Below are positions 44,550-52,526 of a stretch of 64,000 nucleotides of DNA, in pieces (the first letter of the stretch is position 1; each line of letters opens with the position of its first letter). The stretch spans positions 1 through 64,000 of the forward strand of contig CAMTUJ010000006.1 in NCBI GenBank assembly GCA_947084925.1. The letters run 5' to 3'. A program made the position numbers and the translations under genes. This DNA comes from JAGPUQ01 sp947084925. GTDB lineage: Bacteria > Pseudomonadota > Gammaproteobacteria > Pseudomonadales > Porticoccaceae. Below the pieces are notes generated by a model. It searched no databases and was not told the origin of the DNA. It saw only the letters and a list, made by a program, of their open reading frames with translations.

Positions 44550-45017
44550 TTATCCCTGCCCATCCAGGGCATTGACGATGGAGTCCAGCCGATCCCGGGA
44601 TTCTGTGAGAATATCGTTCGCCGACGTTCTCTCCAGCCTGAGCCGGATCACGGACGGCAGAGCCGCCCATTCGGCGACGCCTTCGCCTTCCTGCGGGTCA
44701 TTCGCAAGCAGGTTGGCGACCAACACCACATCGACCAGATCCGCATCCGTCTTGGTGACTCGATTAATCTGTTCGTGTTCTTCGGCAACCGCGATCATCT
44801 CGGGACCGAAGTTCCATCCCGCAAGAATCGCGCTACCGACGCCGGTGTGCCACTCTCCAACGATCTGATGGCATGTCTCGCTCTGGCCGAACAGCGCCGG
44901 ATACTTCTCCGCCCGTTGCAGGATGTAAAGTTTGCCGATGTCGTGCAGAAGACCTGCCAGCATGGCTTCATCAGGATTGATGCCCCGAGAGATCCTGGCG
45001 ATCACATAGGCGCGTAA
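44550..45017 (-). pseudogene. HDOD-domain protein, 5' end lost
   Basis: The frame matches the C-terminal part of HDOD/HD-like signalling proteins: GINPDEAMLAGLLHDIGKLYIL, then EWHTGVGSAILAGWNFGPEM and a long final helix. The conserved N-terminal helices of the domain are missing, and the frame is open only to about 45017, where the ISL3 transposase remnant begins. A GTG at 45005 could start a short product, but a working domain is unlikely. Disruption by the insertion or a deletion at its edge is inferred. Confidence 0.7.
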
Positions 45018-45698
45018 TCACTCACCTCATCGGAAGAAAGGGGACGGTGCGGATGGTGGAGAAGTTGCCATAGCGGCGCGCCTTGCGCTTGGCGGCCTGA
45101 AACAGGCCGTTGATGGCTTCAAGGAAGCCGTTGGTCTGGCGCGTCTGGGTCCAGGCGACGATGCCCTCGATATGACAGCGGATCATCGTCGCCACCTCCT
45201 TCATCGGCTCGACCTTCGAGCGCATCACATTGGTGGCCCATTGCGTGAGCATGTCGCGCACGACATTGATCTGCTTGCGCTCCAGAATCTCGCGCAACTG
45301 CTCCTTGTAGAGCCAGGCGCGGGCGGTGCGTTTGGTGGTCACCTGCGCGATGAGCGCATCCAGATCGGCACGGGCATCCGGGGTGAGGCTGGCGCGATCC
45401 CGCAGGAGTTTCCAGCGCAAGCCCTTCAGGCTCGGATCGGTCTTCTGTTCGATGCGCCGGGTCTGGTCGACAGCGGTACTGGCATGGGCGATGACGTGGA
45501 ACTTGTCGAAGGTAATCCGGGCATTGGGCAGGTGCTTGGTGACGCCCTTGATGAAGGCCGGCGACATGTCGATGGAAATGGACTCGACGGCCTTCGGATC
45601 GCCGCCGTGGGCGGTGAAGTCGGCGGCGAATGCCTTGATCGTGTCGGCGTAGCGCCCTTCGGTGACGAACAACACCCGGCGCTGGCCGGCATCGGCCA

Positions 45699-46784
45699 CT
45701 AGTGTTCTGAGTTAGAAATTCGAAGACAAAATCTTTCGACGCTTGCAAGGATATCCGCGGCGGACTTGGCCCAAACGAAGGGTTTGGGGTCGGCGTTGTT
45801 GAGTTCGAGGTATTGGCGGATGGCCTGTTCGAGCTGTCTGGTTGATCTGTGCGTGGCGCGACGGAGGTACTTCTCAGTCAAGGTGGCGAACCAGCGCTCG
45901 ACCTGGTTCAGCCAGGAAGCCGAGGTGGGCGTGAAGTGCACGTAGAACCTGGGATGTCTGGCGAACCAGGCCTTGATGGAGGCAGTCTTGTGCGTGCCGT
46001 AGTTGTCCATCACCCAGTGGATGTCCAAATCGGGCGGCACGTTGGCTTCGATGGTGCGCAGGAACTTCAGAAACTCGCTGCTGCGGTGGCGCCGGTGCAA
46101 CGCACCGATCACCGCTCCCGTAGCGATGTCCAGCGCCGCAAAGAGCGTGGTGGTGCCATGGCGCATGTAGTCGTGCGGGCGGCGCTCGGGGATACCGGGG
46201 GCCAGCGGCAGGATCGGCTGCGTGCGATCCAGAGCCTGAATCTGGCTCTTCTCATCCACACACAGCACCATCGCCTTGAGCGGCGGATCGAGGTACAGGC
46301 CAACGATGTCGCGGACCTTTTCGACAAACAGGGGGTCGCTGGAGAGTTTGAACGTCTCCTGGCGGTGCGGCTGCAAGCCCAAAGCCCGCCAGATTCGGCT
46401 CACAGCCGTCTGCGACACGTCCATGGCGCGCGCCATGCTGCGCGTGCTCCAGTGCGTGGCACCCGCAGGCACGGACGCCAGCGTTTTGGCGATGACGGCA
46501 TCGACTCGGGCATCGTCAATCGTGCGCGGCGCGCCCGGGCGCGGCGCATCCAGCAGACCGTCCAGGCGCTGTTCGACAAAACGACCGCGCCATTTCGATA
46601 CCGTCTGCTGCGTGACCCGCTGGCGCGCGGCCACGACCTTGTTATCCGCACCCTCGGCACAGGCCAGCACGATGCGCGCTCGCAAGGCCAGGGCCTGCGC
46701 TGTCTTGCGACGCAGCATCAACGCCGTAAGCTGTTCGCGTTCGGACTCGGTCAACACCAATGGCGCCTTCGGTCTTCCTCTCAT
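45699..46784 (-). CDS. IS630-family transposase
   Basis: This is a 361-residue intact transposase. The N-terminal helix-turn-helix domains include QRVTQQTVSKWRGRFVEQRL and AMDVSQTAVSRIWRALG. The DDE domain has VLCVDEKSQIQALDRTQP, HWVMDNYGTH and TSASWLNQVERWFATLT. Its TAG stop codon lies outside the inverted repeat and is formed by the CTAG target. It is likely to be active. Confidence 0.95.
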   Translation of the reverse strand: MRGRPKAPLVLTESEREQLTALMLRRKTAQALALRARIVLACAEGADNKVVAARQRVTQQTVSKWRGRFVEQRLDGLLDAPRPGAPRTIDDARVDAVIAKTLASVPAGATHWSTRSMARAMDVSQTAVSRIWRALGLQPHRQETFKLSSDPLFVEKVRDIVGLYLDPPLKAMVLCVDEKSQIQALDRTQPILPLAPGIPERRPHDYMRHGTTTLFAALDIATGAVIGALHRRHRSSEFLKFLRTIEANVPPDLDIHWVMDNYGTHKTASIKAWFARHPRFYVHFTPTSASWLNQVERWFATLTEKYLRRATHRSTRQLEQAIRQYLELNNADPKPFVWAKSAADILASVERFCLRISNSEH

Positions 46785-46865
46785 CGCCGTCCTCGTCGGG
46801 CATACACACTACACAACAGACTCGGCAATAAGTAAATAGTTCAACGAATTTCTAACTCAGGACAC
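45702..46865 (-). mobile_element. IS630-family insertion sequence, complete
   Basis: The 1164-bp element has terminal repeats GTGTTCTGAGTTAGAAATTCG (left, first 20 shared with one mismatch) and, on the other strand at the right end, GTGTCCTGAGTTAGAAATT. TA dinucleotides flank both sides (45700-45701 and 46866-46867), within CTAG, the known target preference of this family. It sits inside the ISL3 transposase gene. Confidence 0.93.
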
Positions 46866-47389
46866 TAGCGTGATGTAATCGTGCCCCTTCGCCTTGGATG
46901 TCTCATCGGCCGCCAGCCGCTTGACCTCGGAGAAGTCGGCCTGTTCCAGCCCCGGATCGACATAACGCTTGCAGATCGCCACCACCTGATGCCAGGACAA
47001 GCCCACCAGCCGGGATACCGCCGCGAAGGTCATTTCCCGGCACATCGCCATGATCAGCGTCGAACAGCAGCGTGAAGCCGGCGAGCCGTCCGGCCCAGTC
47101 GGGTTCGACCTGTCGAATGCCGCCATCGGGCAGGCGCGCGCGGGACACGAACCTCCAGATGGCACTCATGCTGGAAGAAGTTCAGATGCCGGTAGCGTTT
47201 GGTCACGGTGTCATGCGCCGGGTGCGCCCCGTCGATGCCGGGCACGGCAAAGCGGCTGCCAGCGATGAAGTCGACGACAATGGACAACGTCTTCTTCGCC
47301 ACGTCAAACTCGACCCCGTTGATGTACCACGGGGAGGTAATGCCCAGGGCGGCTTCGAACAATTTGGCAGTCATGTCGCGGTCACTCAC

Positions 47390-47631
47390 GTTTCACAGGG
47401 GCGCGCATCTTACTTCCGCCACCGCGTTACCAATCGCCGCGCAGGTCTCCATGGCTGGATGCACAACCCCGCTGCATCCAGCCATGGGCCAGCGTATTGC
47501 CCGATTCCAGGCGTCAAGGGTGCGCTTCGCCGGGCTGCGATAACCCCGCGGCCCGCCCTTGACCCCCGGCCTCGGGCTACCAGCGCCGTCACGCACCATT
47601 ACCCACTCGAAATTCAAAAGAGGCATAATTC
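47390..47631. other. non-coding flank of the ISL3 remnant with a perfect palindrome
   Basis: A perfect 14-bp inverted repeat (CCATGGCTGGATGC) occupies 47449-47462 and 47474-47487 around an 11-base loop, about 60 bp before the transposase start. It could block read-through transcription or be part of the element end. No gene is supported here. Confidence 0.5.
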
Positions 47632-48065
47632 CATGACCCAATGGATGTCGAGATCGGCGGGTACATTGGCTTCGATGGTGCGCAGGAACTGAAGGAACTC
47701 ACGTGAGCGGTGACGACGATGCATTTCGCCGATGACCTGACCGGTAGCAATGTCGAGCGCGGCAAACAGCGTGGTCGTGCCATGACGCATGTAGTCGTGC
47801 GTGCGGCGCTCGGGGATACCGGGGGCCAGTGGCAGGATCGGCTGCGTGCGATCCAGAGCCTGAATCTGGCTCTTCTCATCCACACAGCACCATCGCCTTG
47901 AGCGGCGGATCGAGGTACAGGCCAACGATGTCGCGGACCTTTTCGACAAACCGGGAGGCGCTGGAGAGGCTGGAGAGTTTGAACGTCTCCTGGCGGTACG
48001 GCTGCAAGCCGAAAGCCCGCCAGATTCGGCTCACAGCCGTCTGCGACACGTCCATGGCGCGCGCC
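47632..48065 (-). pseudogene. fragment of a second IS630 transposase
   Basis: On the minus strand the segment encodes the middle of an IS630 transposase nearly identical to the one at 45699, from RAMDVSQTAVSRIWRA to DLDIHWVM. It lacks both ends. A frameshift sits at VLC/VDEKSQ, and a short duplication adds residues at KLSSLSSASRF. No terminal repeats remain. Its right end joins the patatin-like fragment at a GCGCGCC microhomology. Confidence 0.85.
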
Positions 48066-48139
48066 CAGCCACGCGCGGCGCCACTGCCAAGCGCAAGTCC
48101 TATGCGCGGTGCTGCCACAGGATGCTCCGGAATACGCAA
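48066..48139 (-). pseudogene. 5' remnant of a patatin-like phospholipase gene
   Basis: About 24 codons from a TTG at 48139 encode PRIGLALGSGAARGW, the oxyanion-hole N-terminus of RssA-type patatin-like proteins. The frame then runs straight into the IS630 fragment. The lipase Ser and Asp are gone. It is divergent from the ligase gene at 48198, probably a native arrangement in the donor genome. Confidence 0.7.
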
Positions 48140-48197
48140 CGGGGCGGTGTATGGTACGCGGACGCCTGGCGCCAGCAGCTACTGATGGGAGGATGTC

Positions 48198-50843
48198 TTG
48201 AGCGTGCAGATTGCCCCGGCGCCGGACCTTGCCGCCCTGCTGCGGGGTCTGGATGGATTCGGTGATGCCCCGGCCCTGCGCTGGTTTGCCGCCACGGGCG
48301 AGCAGGCGCTCGGTTATCGCGAGCTGGCGCAGCGCGTCGAAGCCGCCGCGGCGCGTCTGCACGCGCACGGCCTGAAGCCGGGCGGGCGGGCGCTGCTGCT
48401 GGCCGAAAGCGGCCTGCCGTGGGCGATCGCTGCGCTGGCCGTGCTGCGGGCCGGTGGCGTGCTGCTGCCGCTGGACGCCCACAGCGCGGACGACACCCTG
48501 CGGCATGTGCTCGCCGATGCGGCGCCGGGGCTGGTGCTGACCGATGCCGAGCACGCACCACGCTGTGCCGGCTGCGGGGCGCCGGCGGTGCTGGTCGATG
48601 CGCTGTCGGCACCCGGCCCGGTGCCCGCCGTGCCGGCCGTCGAGGCACTCGATCCGGCCAGCCCGGCGGTGATGTTCTATACCTCCGGCACCACCGGGCC
48701 GCCCAAGGGCGTGCCGCTCAGTCACGCCAACCTGCTGTATCAGCTGCGCACCGTGGCGGCGGCGGACCTGGCCCGGCCGGGCGACCGGGTGCTGCTGCCG
48801 CTGCCCATGCACCACGTGTATCCGTTCGTGATCGGCCTGCTGCTGCCGATCCTGGCCGGCGTGACGCTGCTGCTGCCGGGCGCCACCACCGGCGCGCAGA
48901 TCATGCAGGCCCTGCGCGAGGGCCGGGCCAGCGTGCTGATCGGCGTGCCGCGTCTGTACCGGGCGCTGCTGGAAGGCATCGACGGCCGCCTGGCCGGGCT
49001 GGCGCCGCTGCCCCGACGTTTACTGGGTGGGCTGCGGGCGGCCGCCCGCTGGTCCGCGCCGCGCCTTGGCGCTGGCGTGACACGCCGGCTGCTGGCGCCG
49101 CTGCACCGCCAGATGGCGCCGGAGTTGCGCCTGCTGGCCTGCGGCGGGGCGGCGCTGGATGCCGATCTGGATGCCGACCTGACGGCGCTTGGCTGGCGGG
49201 TAGCGGTCGGCTATGGGCTTACCGAGACTTCGCCCTTGCTCACGCTGCGCATGCCGGGGCAGTGCCGGCCCGGCAGCGCCGGGCGCGCCGTGCCGGGCAC
49301 CGAACTGCGCCTGGCGGTGCCGCAGGCGGGCGAACAAGACCTGCCGGCCGGCGCCGGTGCCATCGAGGTGCGCGGCCCGGGCGTGTTTGGCGGCTATTTC
49401 GACCTGCCGCAGGCCAATCAAGAGGCGTTCACGGCCGACGGCTGGTTTCGCACCGGCGATCTTGGCCGGCTGGAAGCGGACGGCTGCCTGGAGGTGCTGG
49501 GCCGCGCCTCGACGCTGATCGTCACCGAGAGCGGCAAGAACATCCAGCCGGAGGAGGTGGAGGCAGTCTACCAGGCCCATCCGCTGATTGCGGAGGCGGC
49601 GGTACAGCAGGTGGATCGGCGGCTGGTGGTGCTGCTGGTGCCGGAGCAGCCCGCCACCGAGGCGGCGTTGCGCGAGGCGGTGGCCGAGCGGTCGCAGCAA
49701 CTGCCCAGTTACCAGCGGGTGGTGGAGTTTGCCGTCACCGCCGAGCCGTTGGCGCGCACCGCGCTTGGCAAGCTGCGCCGTCATCTGCTGCCCGAACGCT
49801 ACGCGCAGGCGCGCCTGGCGGCCGGCAGCGGTGCGCGGGAAGCAGCGTCGCTGGCCGCTGCCGACGAGACCTTGCTGCGCGACCCGCGGGCGCGGGCGGT
49901 GTGGGATTTTCTGCGCGAGCGCTACCCGGACCGGCCGCTGACGCCGGACAGCCACATGCAGTTCGACCTTGGGCTCGACTCGCTGGGGTGGCTGAACTTT
50001 GGCATGGACATCGCCGCCCGCAGCGGCGCCCAGTTGTCCGAGGACGCCATCGCCCGCATCGCCACCGTGCGCGACCTGCTGCGCGAAGTGAGTCTTGCCG
50101 ACACGGCGCCGCCGGCCACGCTGCTGGACGATCCGCTGGCCGCGCTCGATGCCGAGCAGCGCCGGTGGCTACAGCCCGTGCCCGTCTGGGCCGTGCCGCT
50201 GCGCGCCGTGCTGCTGGGGCTGACCTGGCTGCTGATGCGCGGCTTGTTTCGACTGCGCGTGACCGGCCGCGAGCACCTGCCGGCGAGCGGGGCGTTCCTG
50301 CTGGCGCCCAATCACGGCAGTTACCTCGACGCTCCGGCGCTGGGCGCGGCGCTTGGCCGGCGCGCGCTGCGCGACCTGTGCTGGGCCGGCTGGACCGGCA
50401 TCATGCTGGCCAGCCTGCAGATGCGCCTGGTGTCGCGCCTGGCGCGGGTGTTGCCGATGGATTCCGAACGCCGCGCGCTGTCCAGCCTCGCCTTTGGCCT
50501 GGCGGCGCTGCGCGCCGGCAACGCACTGGTGTGGTTTCCGGAAGGCATCCGTTCCAGAAGCGGCGCGCTGGAGCCGTTCCTGCCCGGCATCGGCCTGCTG
50601 CTGGAGCACACCGACGTGCCGGTGCTGCCGGTGTACATCGAGGGCGCCTACCAGGCCTGGCCGATACATCGGTGCTGGCCGCGGGCTGGGCGGATCACGG
50701 TCCACATCGGCGCACCGATCAAGGCCACCGAGCTGCTGGCCGGACTGGGCCCCGGTCAGCCGCACGAGCGCGCCGCGCGGGCGCTGCGCGAGGCGGTTTC
50801 GGCCCTCATCCGCGCTCGTTTGGCCGATCCGCCGGTACCGTGA
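48198..50843 (+). CDS. fused acyl ligase - acyl carrier - PlsC acyltransferase
   Basis: This is an 881-residue three-domain protein. Residues 1-540 form an AMP-dependent acyl ligase with YTSGTTGPPKGVPLSH, GYGLTETSP, DGWFRTGDLG and ALGKLRR. Residues about 560-640 are a carrier domain with the phosphopantetheine serine at Ser595 (LGLDSLGWL). Residues about 670-870 are a PlsC-type acyltransferase with NHGSYLD (705-711) and FPEGIRSRSG (780-789). It probably activates a fatty acid, loads it on its own carrier and esterifies a lysophospholipid or glycerol-phosphate acceptor. E. coli Aas has the same activities in the opposite order and without a carrier. The start is TTG with GGGAGGA five bases upstream. 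Confidence 0.88.
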   Translation: MSVQIAPAPDLAALLRGLDGFGDAPALRWFAATGEQALGYRELAQRVEAAAARLHAHGLKPGGRALLLAESGLPWAIAALAVLRAGGVLLPLDAHSADDTLRHVLADAAPGLVLTDAEHAPRCAGCGAPAVLVDALSAPGPVPAVPAVEALDPASPAVMFYTSGTTGPPKGVPLSHANLLYQLRTVAAADLARPGDRVLLPLPMHHVYPFVIGLLLPILAGVTLLLPGATTGAQIMQALREGRASVLIGVPRLYRALLEGIDGRLAGLAPLPRRLLGGLRAAARWSAPRLGAGVTRRLLAPLHRQMAPELRLLACGGAALDADLDADLTALGWRVAVGYGLTETSPLLTLRMPGQCRPGSAGRAVPGTELRLAVPQAGEQDLPAGAGAIEVRGPGVFGGYFDLPQANQEAFTADGWFRTGDLGRLEADGCLEVLGRASTLIVTESGKNIQPEEVEAVYQAHPLIAEAAVQQVDRRLVVLLVPEQPATEAALREAVAERSQQLPSYQRVVEFAVTAEPLARTALGKLRRHLLPERYAQARLAAGSGAREAASLAAADETLLRDPRARAVWDFLRERYPDRPLTPDSHMQFDLGLDSLGWLNFGMDIAARSGAQLSEDAIARIATVRDLLREVSLADTAPPATLLDDPLAALDAEQRRWLQPVPVWAVPLRAVLLGLTWLLMRGLFRLRVTGREHLPASGAFLLAPNHGSYLDAPALGAALGRRALRDLCWAGWTGIMLASLQMRLVSRLARVLPMDSERRALSSLAFGLAALRAGNALVWFPEGIRSRSGALEPFLPGIGLLLEHTDVPVLPVYIEGAYQAWPIHRCWPRAGRITVHIGAPIKATELLAGLGPGQPHERAARALREAVSALIRARLADPPVP

Positions 50844-52068
50844 GCATCAGCACCAGCCCGGTCAGCAACAGACCGAGAATCACCGCCATGCCGACGCGCT
50901 GGCTGCCGGACCAGAATGTCAGCCCGCCGACCAGCAGCGGTCCCAGGAATGCCGTCGCCTTGCCCGACAGCGTGAACAGCCCGAACAGCTGATTGCGCTG
51001 CTCAGCGGGCGCCATGCGCGCCAGCAGCGAGCGGCTGGCGGCCTGTGCCGGGCCGACGAAGATGCCAAGCGCCAGCCCGGCCACCCAGAGTGCCGTCACC
51101 GACTGCGCCAGCAATGCGCCGGCGCTGGTCACGAGCAGTGCCAGCAGGGCGATGACTATCGTGTTGCGGCTGCCGATACGGTCGTCCAGATGGGCAAAGG
51201 CGACCGCGCCCAGACCGGCCGTCACGTTCAGCCCGATGCCGAAGGCCAGCACCTGCGATTCGGTCATGGCAAAGGTGCCGGCGGCGTACACGCCGCCGAA
51301 CGCAAACAGCGTGGCCAGGCCATCCGTGTACAGCATCCGCGCGATGAGAAAACGCAGCAGCGGGCCCTGCCGCGGCAGGCCGCGCAAGGTGTGCCACAGC
51401 TCGCGCAGGCTGGCCTTCAACTCGAAGCGAGCGGCGGACGCTTCCCGCCCGGGCAGGCGGGCGGTCAGCAGCGGCAGTGCGAACAGCCCGAACCACACCG
51501 CCGCCAGCACGAAGGTGGCGCGCACGTGGCTGGCATCACCACGCGGCAGCGGGAACCAGGCGCCTTCCCGCACGAAGCCCAGCAGCGCCAGCAGCAGGCA
51601 CAGCAGCCCGCCGGCATAGCCCAGACCCCAGCCCCAGCCGGACCAGCGGCCGATGCGGTCGGCCGGCGCCAGGCGCGGCAGCAGCGCGTTGTAGAACACG
51701 CTGGCCAGCTCCATGCCGATCGTCGCCAGGCCGACCAGCAGCAGGGCTTCGATCAGGTGTGGCGAGTTCGGCAGCACCCACCACAGTGCCGCGGTCGGTA
51801 GCACGCACAGCGCGGTGGTGCCCAGCAGCCAGCGGCGCAGCCCGCCGCCGTGATCGGCAATGGCGCCAATGATTGGCCCCAGCAGCGCCACCGCCAGTCC
51901 GGCGATGCCCACCGCCGTGCCCCACAGCGCGCTGCCGGTGACCGGATCCGGCGCCACCTGGCGCGTGAAATAGGCCGCGAAGACGAAGGTCTCGATGACG
52001 GTCGGAAACGCGCTGTTGGCAAAGTCGTACAGCGCCCAGCGCCGCAGCAGGCCGGTGCGCCCGGGCAT
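50806..52068 (-). CDS. MFS transporter, UMF1/Atg22-like
   Basis: This is a 420-residue permease with about 12 membrane helices. The start RRWALYDFANSAFPTVIETFVFAAY is the hallmark of the UMF1 family. Substrates of this family are mostly unknown. It is convergent with the ligase fusion and their 3' ends overlap by 38 bp. By analogy with the LplT-Aas pair it might move lysophospholipid, but that is inference. The ATG at 52068 is chosen by homology; the frame extends to 52212 over the divergent hydrolase start. Confidence 0.85.
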   Translation of the reverse strand: MPGRTGLLRRWALYDFANSAFPTVIETFVFAAYFTRQVAPDPVTGSALWGTAVGIAGLAVALLGPIIGAIADHGGGLRRWLLGTTALCVLPTAALWWVLPNSPHLIEALLLVGLATIGMELASVFYNALLPRLAPADRIGRWSGWGWGLGYAGGLLCLLLALLGFVREGAWFPLPRGDASHVRATFVLAAVWFGLFALPLLTARLPGREASAARFELKASLRELWHTLRGLPRQGPLLRFLIARMLYTDGLATLFAFGGVYAAGTFAMTESQVLAFGIGLNVTAGLGAVAFAHLDDRIGSRNTIVIALLALLVTSAGALLAQSVTALWVAGLALGIFVGPAQAASRSLLARMAPAEQRNQLFGLFTLSGKATAFLGPLLVGGLTFWSGSQRVGMAVILGLLLTGLVLMLTVPADRPNERG

Positions 52069-52202
52069 TGCCGCCGCCGTCACGCGCCCGCCATTGGCAA
52101 TACCCTGACCACCGCCGGCTTTCCGGTGGATCGCGCGGCTATCATTGCGGCCCTGCGCCAGCCGGCGCGCATGATTTTTCTTGTCGCCATCAGGAGCTTC
52201 CC

Positions 52203-52526
52203 GTGAGTACATCCGTCGTCGAACAAAGAATCCAGTCCGGCGCCATCGCCAGCCACGTGGTGCTGGCCGGTGACCCCAAGAATCCGCCAGCCATCCTGCT
52301 GCACGGCGCCGGGCCCGGCGCCACGGCGGCCTCCAACTGGCTGCGCTGCGCGCCGGACCTGGCGAAGCACTACTACGTGGTCGCCCCGGACCTGGTCGGC
52401 TTTGGCCAGACCGAGCTGCCGGCCGAGCTGCCGACCCACATTCTGGGCTGGATCGGGCACCGCGTGGAGCAGGTGCTGGGGCTGATGGACACGCTGGGCA
52501 TGGCCGTGTCCCACAGCGTGGTGTAG
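52203..52526 (+). pseudogene. alpha/beta hydrolase, 3' part lost to IS256
   Basis: The 5' part encodes PPAILLHGAGPGATAASNW and YYVVAPDLVGFGQTE, typical of meta-cleavage-product hydrolases (C-C hydrolases of aromatic degradation). It runs to MDTLGM, then enters the IS256 inverted repeat at 52505 and stops at 52526. The nucleophile elbow (GxSxG), Asp and His are all missing, so it cannot be active. The start is GTG at 52203. Confidence 0.85.

Larger units (their letters stand above)
45022..47389 (-). pseudogene. ISL3-family transposase, frameshifted and interrupted by IS630
   Basis: Read from 47389 leftwards, the protein begins with an ISL3-type N-terminus (SPWYINGVEFDVAKKTLSI). It breaks frame around 47140 in a CG run and again near 47068, then continues through the helix-turn-helix (VSRLVGLSWHQVVAICKRY) to the IS630 insertion at 46866. 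It resumes at 45699 with VADAGQRRVLFVTEGR and the DDE region (ISIDMSPAFIKGV). The last residues are atypical and the expected C-terminus is cut. Removing IS630 restores the frame exactly across a CTAG site. Confidence 0.85.

Noticed and set aside
48419..50992. 857-codon frame overlapping the ligase fusion on the same strand
   Set aside because: Repetitive Arg/Ala/Gly-rich translation typical of a shifted frame in very GC-rich coding sequence; the fusion frame has all motifs.
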